DNA from: Dissulfurirhabdus thermomarina
GTDB taxonomy: Bacteria; Desulfobacterota; Dissulfuribacteria; Dissulfuribacterales; Dissulfurirhabdaceae
NCBI RefSeq assembly: GCF_012979235.1
Contig: NZ_JAATWC010000002.1
Span: 1-64,000 of the forward strand
DNA length: 64,000 nucleotides
Reading direction: 5' to 3'
Part shown: in pieces, positions 26,201 through 33,442 of the stretch
Layout of the letters: each line of letters begins with the position of its first letter
Position numbering within the stretch: position 1 is the stretch's first letter
The notes under the pieces: model-generated
Database searches by the model: none
What the model was told of the DNA's origin: nothing
What the model saw: the letters and a program-made list of their open reading frames with translations, nothing else
Made by a program: the position numbers and the translations under genes

Positions 26201-27483
26201 CACTGGGCGTCGGTGGGGTCGGTGCAGGACTTGACGCCGCTGTCCTGGGTGGCCTCCCCGTCGGAGACGTAGAGGATGAAGGATCGGGCGCACTCCTGGT
26301 AGTCGCCGTCGAAGTAGTAGGGGTCCCAGGTGGTGCTGACCGTGTAGTGGCCCGTGCCGTAGGCAGGGGTCTTCTGCTTGAAGTACCGCATGGCCTCGTT
26401 CAGGGTCTCGGCCAGGGGGGTCCAGGTGGTGCCTTGCTGGTTGTTGATGGTCTGGATCATGTCCAGGACGACGTCCCCCTGGGGAGTGGTCACGGTGGTG
26501 TTGTCGCCGACGTAGTGGAGCACGGTGCCGCCGTCCTCGCCGGCTCCGTAACCCTCGGCGGGGCCGCGTCCGTAGTTGAACCGCATGTAGCCGAAGCGGA
26601 CCTGGTCCTGGAGCTGCTGGACCACGCCCTGTGGGCGGGTGGGCACTTTGACCGCCACGAAGTAGGTCCCGTCGGTTTCGGCCTCGTTCTCGAAGATGGG
26701 GTTGGAGCTGAGGTCCACCGTACGGGCGATGCAGGTTGCCCCGGTCATGTCGGAGGGGCCATCGAAAACGGCGCCTTGGACGTTGAAGGCCGGAACGGCG
26801 TCACCGCCGGGGTTCCTGGTGGCCGAATCCGTAAAGTAGGAGTAGATGCCCTGGCGGAAGGGGGTGTAATAAACGTTCTTTGCGGGCGGGACGTAGTTCG
26901 GGCTAGGTGGTGTGTCGGAACTCGCATAGTCGTTGAAGATGCGACGATCGTCCCGGTCCTTCTGTGTCCCGATCAGGACGTACTCGCTGGCGTCTCCGGC
27001 CAGGCGGCCCCCGGTGAGGACCTTCTTCGCCACGTCGATGCGCCGCATGGTCCACCAGTTCAGCCAGTTGCCCGAGAAGGCCCGAACCGTGCAGTTGGCG
27101 GCGAGACAGACGGCGCGCTCCGTGATCGGGGTGGAGGGATCGTCCACCGTGTCTCCGACTTCGTAGAAATAGTGGTGGGTGTTGTCGTACTTGTAGATCC
27201 GGTCCGGGTTGAAGATGCCGTAGTAGGCCTTTCCTTCGTCGTAGCCGGTCCAGGCACGGGTGCCGCCTTCCCTGCACCCGGGCACTTCGTGGTAGGCGAA
27301 TTCGTTCATGCTGCCGGAGTTGTCGAGGATGAGGAGGACGTTCGGAGCGGTGCCGTAGGTCACGAAGATCGGATCCTGGGTATAGTCGCCGCACGTGGCG
27401 GCCAGGGCGGTCCCAGACACGAAGGAGAGGAAGAGGAAGATCGACAGCAGGTATTTCGCGAGGTTGTGTTTATGCACGCGCAT
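23224..27483 (-). CDS. pilY1: PilY1-like type IV pilus tip adhesin/assembly protein
   Basis: Encodes 1419 aa. A signal peptide covers residues 1-29 (cleavage near ALAA). The N-terminal half begins with a von Willebrand A-like domain carrying the MIDAS motif DNSGS at 54-58. The C-terminal half has the PilC/PilY1 beta-propeller pattern (YFGGNDGMLHAVNGG, WAYVPTNLL, GTGRYFDP). Acidic calcium-loop-like motifs occur near residues 495 (DLDGDGQ), 523 (DKDGDGVPD), 620 (DTNQNQQLD), 705 (DMDNDGVVD), 783 (DADKDGS) and 956 (DLDQDGTPD). PilY1 sits at the pilus tip and governs extension, adhesion and surface sensing. It pairs with the small gene upstream; no other pil genes are in the window. Confidence 0.93.
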   Translation of the reverse strand: MRVHKHNLAKYLLSIFLFLSFVSGTALAATCGDYTQDPIFVTYGTAPNVLLILDNSGSMNEFAYHEVPGCREGGTRAWTGYDEGKAYYGIFNPDRIYKYDNTHHYFYEVGDTVDDPSTPITERAVCLAANCTVRAFSGNWLNWWTMRRIDVAKKVLTGGRLAGDASEYVLIGTQKDRDDRRIFNDYASSDTPPSPNYVPPAKNVYYTPFRQGIYSYFTDSATRNPGGDAVPAFNVQGAVFDGPSDMTGATCIARTVDLSSNPIFENEAETDGTYFVAVKVPTRPQGVVQQLQDQVRFGYMRFNYGRGPAEGYGAGEDGGTVLHYVGDNTTVTTPQGDVVLDMIQTINNQQGTTWTPLAETLNEAMRYFKQKTPAYGTGHYTVSTTWDPYYFDGDYQECARSFILYVSDGEATQDSGVKSCTDPTDAQCVDATFQGDSGADLFDDIAFKIHREDLRPEATLPGNQTIDLYTVFCFDDSATAKDAMKRAARAGGFEDLDGDGQPYGNGLSACSGPLPHPTGCAEWDKDGDGVPDNYFEAQDGNQMAAAILGALTKILQQASSGTSSSVVAASRGGEGTIYQAIFYPRRQGVVGTTFHQVKWVGDVRALLLDKRGQIYEDTNQNQQLDPVDDRIIYYYDTAKEDTRVCVNGTIAANGTCRGKSKGLDEVHYLWSAADWLNNLPPGNVDLNRPLYDHNSRERYIFTWIDMDNDGVVDRGGACNEVIAFEKRYPTNKWNVDLPPSCFAANRGPVNLDFAAATLDEVNDIISWVRGEEGLPGMRSRMAWVDADKDGSLESEVPWRLGDVVHSSPMVVSRPAENYHLLYNDRTYAVFARQYRNRRYVIYFGGNDGMLHAVNGGFYNPAEGKYCQHINPAGKCENSSFELGAELWAYVPTNLLPHLKCLTQPDYRHKFYVDLRPRIFDVRIFPEDADHPYGWGTILVGGLRFGGGKIRYGELDLDQDGTPDYPADNRESISSYFVLDITNPEKPPVLLGEMTRTIGGNETDLGYSTVIPTMIPMKDGNETHWYLVLGSGPTAVNGTSTQRGRLAVFPLDRLTATPQGAFRVPDAPPSFMDEAGRFELPDNASFVSDPITIDLELRPDYKADAVYFGTVSGDFGSWGGKLYRLVTRDVNATTGQQRLTKPYEWAGLLSPMPNPVPLLDAGAPITAAPTVATDGRRFWVYFGTGRYFDPVLDKFDTSTQAFYGVMEPTTPAGGTHLTWETVSLNGTPGAAFGQRGLVRTDQILVESNSSAWLSDLSCKDGTTDCLPDLPSNSTLKVDTFAGLAGYVTGYRDGWYRLLTEPGERSLNQAALLRGALLYTTYQPTMDPCVTLGDNYIYGLYYQTGTPWYKPIFGPLYVDINRNVIERLKRKGLPTPPSLNSRGDKAFVQTDRGVILEIDMPNTPLEDQKSSRVNWREITDE

Positions 27484-27495
27484 GGTTCTCCTCCC

Positions 27496-27912
27496 TTAAG
27501 GCTGGGCGGGTCGGATCAGCGTGATCCGGGTGAGGACCTTGGCCTCGAATCGGAAGGGATGCTGTTCATCCATGGAGTGCTGGACGTATTCCACGGCGAC
27601 CCGGTCGCCGGGACGAAGATCCCTCCATCGCCGGACGAGTCGTTTCCCAAGGTGTTTCGCAGCGCGGGAGGCAATGGAAAACCGGGTCTGCGGGGTGACG
27701 TGGAAGGTCGCTTCCCCGAGGATCAGGATGTCCTCGTCGACGCCGCCGACCACGGCGTCGGGGAGGGTGTTGGAGATGGCCTCCTCGGATTTCGCCGGGG
27801 AGGGGGGCCCTTCGGTGCCGGCCTGTGTCGGCCGAGGGCCGGGAGAAAGGAATAATGCAGCAAGGACCAGTGCCGGGATGAAGGCGGTGGTCGTCCGGGT
27901 GAATGCGTTCAT
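27496..27912 (-). CDS. Small exported protein co-transcribed with pilY1
   Basis: Encodes 138 aa from ATG 27912, preceded by GGAGG; an in-frame ATG 60 nt upstream lacks such a site. An N-terminal hydrophobic stretch (TTAFIPALVLAALFLS) indicates a signal peptide. The mature part includes GEATFHVTPQTRFSI, RDLRPGDRVAVEYVQ and FEAKVLTRITLI, resembling the small beta-barrel exported proteins of the DUF5666 kind; this likeness is from memory. It is 12 nt from pilY1 and shares its sigma54 promoter, so a role in pilus biogenesis (compare PilY2) is inferred. Confidence 0.75.
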   Translation of the reverse strand: MNAFTRTTTAFIPALVLAALFLSPGPRPTQAGTEGPPSPAKSEEAISNTLPDAVVGGVDEDILILGEATFHVTPQTRFSIASRAAKHLGKRLVRRWRDLRPGDRVAVEYVQHSMDEQHPFRFEAKVLTRITLIRPAQP

Positions 27913-27967
27913 GGTCGGGCCTCCGTGAGATGCTTGCCCTTGGCAGGGATCGTCTGCGTTCTCTCGC

Positions 27968-27983
27968 TGCAACGGCCGTGCCG
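27968..27983 (-). promoter_or_regulatory. Sigma54 (RpoN) -24/-12 promoter for the pilY1 operon
   Basis: The minus strand reads CGGCACGGCCGTTGCA, matching TGGCACGNNNNTTGCW at all fixed positions but the first. GG and GC are separated by exactly 10 nt. The predicted start is near 27957, giving a leader of about 45 nt with a good ribosome binding site. Confidence 0.75.
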
Positions 27984-28054
27984 GGGGGGAGGGTTATATG
28001 TTAAATAAAAACAATAGGATGAATGTATCGAAAGGTATCTTGGGTATGTCGTTC

Positions 28055-28086
28055 GTTACCCACCTGTGGGTAGCCGGTTACCCACC
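28055..28086. promoter_or_regulatory. Operator-like repeats upstream of the sigma54 promoter
   Basis: GTTACCCACC occurs at 28055-28064 and again at 28077-28086 (22-bp period), with an inverted copy between them, so that 28057-28072 forms the perfect inverted repeat TACCCACCTGTGGGTA. The sites lie about 98-129 bp upstream of the predicted sigma54 start, a normal distance for enhancer-binding activators such as PilR. The intervening DNA is AT-rich. Confidence 0.55.
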
Positions 28087-28231
28087 GGCGCAATGGCGGG
28101 GCGGATGCGACCGGGGGACGGCGCGCCGGCCCGGCGCGGCCGCCACGGGCTCCCGGTGCGCCTCCCGGGACACGGGCGGTGGGAGCCGCCGGCGTGCACG
28201 CCGGTCTCGAGGGGACGGGAAGTTGGGAAAA

Positions 28232-28364
28232 TATTATATAAAAAACAGCTAGTTACGTACCACGAGGGTAACCCGCCGGGATGGCGGGGAAATCTCCCTT
28301 TTTCAAGGCGGGGGGCCGCCGGCTCGATACGTAGGTTAGAGAGATTTCAATCTGGAGGTGCGCC
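28232..28364 (+). promoter_or_regulatory. AT-rich stretch and structured leader before a small lipoprotein gene
   Basis: 28225-28256 is strikingly AT-rich for this genome (AAAATATTATATAAAAAAC) and probably holds the promoter. The following 110 nt can pair: CCCGCC/GGCGGG (28272-28288) and GAAATCTC/GAGATTTC (28290-28297 with 28341-28348). No known riboswitch class could be recognised. GGAGG (28354-28358) is the ribosome binding site of the next gene. Confidence 0.4.
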
Positions 28365-28646
28365 ATGCGTGGAAAGGGAGGAGTGCGAAGGCTTCGCCGG
28401 CGGGGACCGTCGCCCTTGTGCGCGGCGGTGCTGGCCGCGGCCCTGGCCCTTTCGGGATGCGCCGCCCTGCACCCGGCCGGGACGGCCATGGACCTGAGCA
28501 TCCACCAGCGGGGCCTGGTCTACGAGGCCGAGGACGGCGAGCCCTCCTTCGACGACGTCATGGCCCTGAACGACCCGGGCGAGCTCTCCGACCTCCTCGA
28601 CACCCAGGAGGCCGTCCTCCGGGCCTTCTTCCAGTTCGCCTTCTGA
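28365..28646 (+). CDS. Small lipoprotein of unknown function
   Basis: Encodes 93 aa. A basic N-terminus and hydrophobic segment end in the lipobox LALSGC (Cys32). The mature part of about 60 residues is acidic and ends in an aromatic patch (AFFQFAF). ATG 28365 follows GGAGG at ideal spacing. It is monocistronic: nadA converges from the other side. I do not recognise the family. Signal peptide and coding status are well supported; function is not. Confidence 0.75.
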   Translation: MRGKGGVRRLRRRGPSPLCAAVLAAALALSGCAALHPAGTAMDLSIHQRGLVYEAEDGEPSFDDVMALNDPGELSDLLDTQEAVLRAFFQFAF

Positions 28647-28703
28647 GCCTGCCTTCCACCCGCGGCACCGCCGGCCCCGGTATGCCGGCCCGGTCTTTCC
28701 CGC

Positions 28704-29615
28704 TCAGTCCCTCGGGACGGCGATCATGCGCTCCACGGCCCGGAGGGCCTTCACCCGCACCGGCTCCGGCACCGTGACGGCGGGCTCCCCGGTCTCGAGG
28801 GCCCGGCGGACGTCCGCCAGGGTGGTGAGCTTCATGTCCGCGCAGACCATGTCGGCGGAGGCCGGGTAGAAGCGCTTTTGCGGGTAGCGCTTCGCCAGGG
28901 GGTGGAGGAGCCCCGTTTCCGTGGCCACGATGAATGCCCCGGCGTCGGATTCGCCCGGGTAGGCCAGCATGCCGCTGGTGCTTCGGACCACGTCGGCGGC
29001 GTCGATGACCTCCGGCGGGCACTCGGGGTGGGCCATGACCACCGCCCCGGGATGGGCCCGGCGGGCCTCGGCCACGGCGGCGGCGGTGAGGTTGTCGTGG
29101 ACCGGGCAGTACCCCTCCAGGTGGTGGATCTTCTGGGAGGTGTGGCGCTGGGTCCAGAGGGCGAGGTTCCGGTCGGGCACCATGAGCACCTCCGGGGTCC
29201 CCAGCGACTTCACCACCTGGACGGCGTTGGCCGAGGTGCAGCAGATGTCGCTTTCCGCCTTGACCTCGGCCGTGGAGTTTACGTAGGTGACCACGGGTAC
29301 CCCGGGGAGGGCCGCCTTGGCCTCGCGGAGCTCGTCGGCGGTGAGCATGTCGGCCATGGCGCAGCCGGCGTTGGGGTTGGGGAGCAGCACCCGCTTGTCC
29401 GGGCAGAGGGTGGCGCCCGTCTCCGCCATGAAGTGGACGCCGCAGAAGACGATGACGCGGGCGTCGGTCTTCGAGGCCCGGATGGCGAGTTCCAGGGAGT
29501 CGCCCGTGAGGTCGGCGACCTCCTGGATCTCCGGGGGCTGGTAGTTGTGGGCGAGGATGATGGCCTGCTTCTCGGCGGCCAGGCGGCGGATCTCTTTCAC
29601 CAGGGTGTCGGTCAT
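28704..29615 (-). CDS. nadA: Quinolinate synthase NadA
   Basis: Encodes 303 aa, the short (Thermotoga-like) type. It condenses iminoaspartate with dihydroxyacetone phosphate to quinolinate in NAD synthesis. LAHNYQPPEIQEVAD and TGDSLELA are family motifs. Likely 4Fe-4S ligands are Cys85 (NAGCAMAD), Cys170 (EGYCPVHD) and Cys258 (DMVCADMK). It is third in the minus-strand ftsK-lolA-nadA series, 15 nt after lolA. nadB and nadC are not in the window. Confidence 0.96.
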   Translation of the reverse strand: MTDTLVKEIRRLAAEKQAIILAHNYQPPEIQEVADLTGDSLELAIRASKTDARVIVFCGVHFMAETGATLCPDKRVLLPNPNAGCAMADMLTADELREAKAALPGVPVVTYVNSTAEVKAESDICCTSANAVQVVKSLGTPEVLMVPDRNLALWTQRHTSQKIHHLEGYCPVHDNLTAAAVAEARRAHPGAVVMAHPECPPEVIDAADVVRSTSGMLAYPGESDAGAFIVATETGLLHPLAKRYPQKRFYPASADMVCADMKLTTLADVRRALETGEPAVTVPEPVRVKALRAVERMIAVPRD

Positions 29616-29630
29616 CTGAGGCTCCTTGTG

Positions 29631-30314
29631 TCAGGGGGCGCCGGTCCGGTAGACCGGGACCCCGTCCGGCGGGGTGAACCGGAAGAGGCCGTCGTCGAGC
29701 CGCCGGTTCACGTCCATGCCGCTGAAGACGATGTGGGTCCGGCCGCCCAGGGCGTCTTCCAGCCAGACCTCTTGGATCAGGTGGGAGGCCGGGTCCAGGG
29801 TGATCCAGAGCCGCTGCGCCCCGGCCGCTGGCGATCGGGGCGTCAGGCGCAGGGTCCAGTCCGCCCGGGGGCGGTCGGGCGCCGCCGGGGCGATGGCGAA
29901 GTGGTCGGCCAGCCGGCCCTTGCCGAAGAAGAATGCCCGGCTCACCTCCGAGGAGAGAAACTCCGCCCGCGGGAGCACCAGGACCTGCCCCGCCTCGGGC
30001 TCGTAGATGAAGACGTCCGCCCCCTCCGTCACGATGAGCCGCCGCTCGGGGGCGGTGTACTCCCACCGCATGCGGTCGGGGCGCTTGAAGAAGACCCGGC
30101 CTTCCGCGGTGACGGGGCGGGAGGCCCCCGCCGGCCAGGTCTCCTGCCGGAAGGCGGCCGAGAGGGTCCGCGTCTCGTCGTAGCGCTCCTGGAGGAGGGC
30201 CGCCAGGCGGTCCGCACCCGGGAGCGGCCCGGCGGCGGCCGGGCCGGCGGCCGCCAGGGCCAGGAGGGCGAGGCCCGCCGCGAGGCCATGGAGCCGTATT
30301 CCGTCGTTTCTCAT
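29631..30314 (-). CDS. lolA: Outer-membrane lipoprotein carrier protein LolA
   Basis: Encodes 227 aa with a signal peptide (LALLALAAAGPAAA). Typical LolA features follow: TLSAAFRQETW, GRVFFKRPDRMRWEYTAPE and FVYEPE-like FIYEPEAGQVLVL, then a C-terminal DPDxxFRF-like DDGLFRFTPPDGV. It carries lipoproteins through the periplasm to the outer membrane, confirming a diderm cell. It lies 23 nt downstream of ftsK, a common order. Confidence 0.93.
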   Translation of the reverse strand: MRNDGIRLHGLAAGLALLALAAAGPAAAGPLPGADRLAALLQERYDETRTLSAAFRQETWPAGASRPVTAEGRVFFKRPDRMRWEYTAPERRLIVTEGADVFIYEPEAGQVLVLPRAEFLSSEVSRAFFFGKGRLADHFAIAPAAPDRPRADWTLRLTPRSPAAGAQRLWITLDPASHLIQEVWLEDALGGRTHIVFSGMDVNRRLDDGLFRFTPPDGVPVYRTGAP

Positions 30315-30337
30315 CCCGATTCCCTCTCCGCCCCGGG

Positions 30338-32491
30338 CTATTCCTCGGGGTAGCCCCGGGCCAAGACCTGCCGGCGCCCCATGCCGTCGGTGGGGCTCAC
30401 GATGCCGTCGCGTTCCATCTGTTCGATCATTCGGGCGGCCCGGTTGTAGCCCACGCGCAGGCGGCGCTGCACCATGGAGATGGAGGCCTGGCCGCTCCGG
30501 GTGACGAGTTCCACCGCCCGGTCGTAGAGGGCGTCCACCTCGCCGCCGGTGCCGCCGGGGGCCTCCTCCCCCCCTTCGCCCTCCACCGGCTCCACCACGG
30601 TGGGGTCGTAGTCCGGCTCGCCCTGGTCGCGGAGGAACCCGGCGATCTTCTGGATCTCCCCCTCCGAGACGAAGGCCCCGTGGATCCGTTCCAGGGTGGC
30701 CGCGCCGGGCGGAAGCAAGAGCATGTCGCCCATGCCGAGGAGCCGCTCGGCCCCCATCACGTCGAGGATGGTCCGGGAGTCCACCTTGGAGGAGACCTTG
30801 AAGGACAGCCGCGCGGGGAAGTTGGCCTTGATGAGGCCGGTGAGGACGTCCACCGACGGCCGCTGGGTGGCCACCAGGAGGTGGATGCCCGCGGCTCGTG
30901 CCATCTGGGCCAGGCGCGCGATGCTGGCCTCCACCTCCTTGGACGAGACCATCATGAGGTCCGCCAGCTCGTCGATGACGATCACGAGGCACGGGAGGGG
31001 GGTCTCGGCGGCCCGGTTGTAGCCCTCGAGGTTCCGGGCTCCGGCCTCCTCGAGGAGCCGGTAGCGGCGCTCCATCTCGCCCACCGCCCAGCGGAGGGCC
31101 CGGGTGGCCTCCTTGGGCTCGCTCACCACCGGGTGGAGGAGGTGGGGGATGCCGTCGTAGAGGGAGAGCTCGATCCGCTTCGGGTCGATCATGAGCAGCC
31201 GCAGCGTGTCGGGCCGGTGCCGATAGAGGAGGGAACAGATCATGGCGTTGAGGCCCACGCTCTTCCCCGTGCCCGTGGCCCCGGCGATGAGGAGGTGGGG
31301 CATGCGGGCGAGGTCGGTCACCACGGGCCGGCCGACGATGTCCTTGCCGAGGGCCAGGGGGAGCAGGCCCTTGTGGCGCCGGAAGGCGTCGCTCTCGAGG
31401 ATCTCCTTCAGGAAGACGGTCTCGCGTTCCGCGTTGGCGAGTTCGATGCCGATGACGGCCTTGCCCGGGATGGGGGCCACGATGCGGATGCTGGCGGATT
31501 TGAGCGCCAGGGCCAGGTCGTCGGCCAGGGCGGCCACCTTGTTGATCTTGACCCCGGGGGCCGGGGCGAACTCGTACATGGTGACCACCGGGCCCGGGCA
31601 GATCTCCACCACCTGGCCCCGCACGCCGAAGTCGTGGAGGCGCCGCTCCAGGGCCTGGGCGTTGGCCAGGTATTCCTCCCGGGCGATCTCCGTCTCGGCC
31701 GGGGGCGGGGTCTCGAGAAAGGCGAGGGGCGGCAGGCGGAAGGCCCCGGTCACCGGCGAGACCTTGAATTCCTCCGTGTCGCCGCCCTCCTCGGCCGGCC
31801 CGGGAAGCGGGCGCGGGGTGGCGATGTGGGGCACGGAGGCCGCTTCGCCGCCGGCCGGGGCCGGCGGGCGCCGTCCCCCGCTGCGGGCGCGGGGAGGCGC
31901 CCCGGCGGGTTCGGGGCGCCTGGCCGCCAGGGCGGCCAGCAAGGCCCAGGCGCGGGCCAGGGTGAGGGGCGTGGCCGCCAGGAGCCCGGCCACCAGGGCC
32001 ACCAGGAGGAGGAGGGCCGCGCCGGCCCCCCCGAACCACGTGGCGAGGAACCGGGCCAGGGCCCAGCCCGCCAGGCCCCCGGGAAGGCCCGCCCCGGCGG
32101 CATCTCCCAGGGTGCCGAGGCCGAGGAGCCCGGCCGTGGCCAGCACCACCGCCGCCCATCCGCCCGCCATCCAGGGGAGCGAGGGCGTCCAGGCCAGGCG
32201 CCGCCACCCCGCCCGGAGGGCCAGCCCCACGAAGAGGACGGGCACCCAGTAGGCGGCGTAGCCCAGGACGTCGCGGAGGAAGGCCGCCAGGTGCGCCCCC
32301 ACCGGGCCCATCCAGTTCCGCGCCGCGTGCAGGGAGGGGTGGTTCCAGGCCGGGTCGTCCGGGGAGTAACTCGCCAGGGCGGCCAGGGTGAAGAGGGCGA
32401 GGGCCACGAGGCAGAGGCCGAGGATCTCGGCCCCGAAGGGACGTTCTCCGGCGGGGGAGGCGGTCCGGACTCTGGAATCGTCTCGGGGCAT
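30338..32491 (-). CDS. ftsK: DNA translocase FtsK
   Basis: Encodes 717 aa. About four membrane segments lie in the first 190 residues, followed by a short Pro/Gly/Arg-rich linker. The motor domain has Walker A GATGTGKSV and Walker B CLVIVIDELADLMM. A C-terminal winged-helix gamma domain (SISMVQRRLRVGYNRAARMIEQME) reads KOPS sites. It pumps chromosome termini and couples division to dimer resolution. Its linker is short, giving a SpoIIIE-like length. Confidence 0.97.
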   Translation of the reverse strand: MPRDDSRVRTASPAGERPFGAEILGLCLVALALFTLAALASYSPDDPAWNHPSLHAARNWMGPVGAHLAAFLRDVLGYAAYWVPVLFVGLALRAGWRRLAWTPSLPWMAGGWAAVVLATAGLLGLGTLGDAAGAGLPGGLAGWALARFLATWFGGAGAALLLLVALVAGLLAATPLTLARAWALLAALAARRPEPAGAPPRARSGGRRPPAPAGGEAASVPHIATPRPLPGPAEEGGDTEEFKVSPVTGAFRLPPLAFLETPPPAETEIAREEYLANAQALERRLHDFGVRGQVVEICPGPVVTMYEFAPAPGVKINKVAALADDLALALKSASIRIVAPIPGKAVIGIELANAERETVFLKEILESDAFRRHKGLLPLALGKDIVGRPVVTDLARMPHLLIAGATGTGKSVGLNAMICSLLYRHRPDTLRLLMIDPKRIELSLYDGIPHLLHPVVSEPKEATRALRWAVGEMERRYRLLEEAGARNLEGYNRAAETPLPCLVIVIDELADLMMVSSKEVEASIARLAQMARAAGIHLLVATQRPSVDVLTGLIKANFPARLSFKVSSKVDSRTILDVMGAERLLGMGDMLLLPPGAATLERIHGAFVSEGEIQKIAGFLRDQGEPDYDPTVVEPVEGEGGEEAPGGTGGEVDALYDRAVELVTRSGQASISMVQRRLRVGYNRAARMIEQMERDGIVSPTDGMGRRQVLARGYPEE

Positions 32492-32689
32492 ATCGTGGTC
32501 TCGGCGCGTCGGCCACGGAATGAACCGTTGGCCGCCACATTATTAGCGCTTTCGCCCCGCTTGCGCCACCCCCGGCCGCGGCGCCGGGGAGGTTGGTCCG
32601 GGCGGCGGATTCTGGTACCCTTCGAACGGCGCGGGAGGCGCGGCCGGGCGGGCCGGCCGCCGGTGCCCGGCCGAAAGGGAGCCGTCGAC

Positions 32690-33436
32690 ATGAAGATCGC
32701 CATCAGTGGAAAGGGGGGGGTCGGCAAGAGCACGGTGAGCGCCTTTGTCGTGGGCGCCCTGGCCGATCGGGGGCGCCGGGTGCTCGCCATCGACGCCGAC
32801 CCGAGCCCGCATCTGGCCCGACTCCTCGACTTCCCCGGGGCCGAGGAGATCCGCCCCATCGCCGAGATGACCGATCTCCTCCGGGAGCGCTCCGAGCGCG
32901 ACGGGCCCTTCTATCGATTGAATCCCAAGGTGGACGACCTGCCCGGGCGGTTCATGCGCCGGCGGGGGAACGTGGCGCTCATGGTGCTCGGGGCCATCCA
33001 GCAGGGGGGCGCCGGCTGCGCCTGCGCCGACAACGCCGTGCTCCGGAACCTGCTCAACACTCTGCTCTTCGCCCCGGACGAAGACGTGGTCCTCGACATG
33101 GAGGCCGGGGTGGAACACCTCGGGCGGGGGACGGTGGCCGGCGTGGACCGCCTCCTGGTGGTGGTCCAGCCCTACCGGGGCAGCCTCGAGACCGCCCGCA
33201 AGATCCAGGGCCTCGCCGCCGACCTCGGCCTCTCCCACCTCGGGTTCGTGGCGAACCAGGTCCGGGGGGAGGGCGACCTCGACTTCGTGCGCGGGGAACT
33301 CGGCATGGACCCGGTGGGGGTCTTCCCGGCCTCCGACGCGGTCCGCGAGGCGGAGCGGGCGGGGCGCCCCGTGTGGGAGGCGGACTCCGCCCTCCGCGAG
33401 GCGGCGGCCCGGCTGCTCGATGGGCTGGGGGCCTAG
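32690..33436 (+). CDS. cooC: CooC-like nickel-insertion ATPase
   Basis: Encodes 248 aa of the MinD/ParA/SIMIBI class. The deviant Walker A is ISGKGGVGKST (residues 5-15) and Walker A' is IDADPSPHLA. A CxC pair (GCACAD) matches the dimer-interface metal site of CooC proteins, which insert nickel into carbon monoxide dehydrogenase. ATG 32690 follows AAAGGGAG. No CODH gene is in the window. folE2 follows after 6 nt, an unexpected partner. Confidence 0.85.
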   Translation: MKIAISGKGGVGKSTVSAFVVGALADRGRRVLAIDADPSPHLARLLDFPGAEEIRPIAEMTDLLRERSERDGPFYRLNPKVDDLPGRFMRRRGNVALMVLGAIQQGGAGCACADNAVLRNLLNTLLFAPDEDVVLDMEAGVEHLGRGTVAGVDRLLVVVQPYRGSLETARKIQGLAADLGLSHLGFVANQVRGEGDLDFVRGELGMDPVGVFPASDAVREAERAGRPVWEADSALREAAARLLDGLGA

Positions 33437-33442
33437 GCGGCG

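Noticed and set aside
24694-27855. Open frame of 1053 codons opposite pilY1
   Set aside because: Shadow of pilY1. The minus-strand frame has a signal peptide, a MIDAS motif and propeller motifs; the plus-strand translation does not resemble a protein family.
28241-28360. Possible GEMM/cyclic dinucleotide riboswitch
   Set aside because: GGGTTACC-like fragments exist on the minus strand, but the conserved GEMM core segments are missing on both strands.
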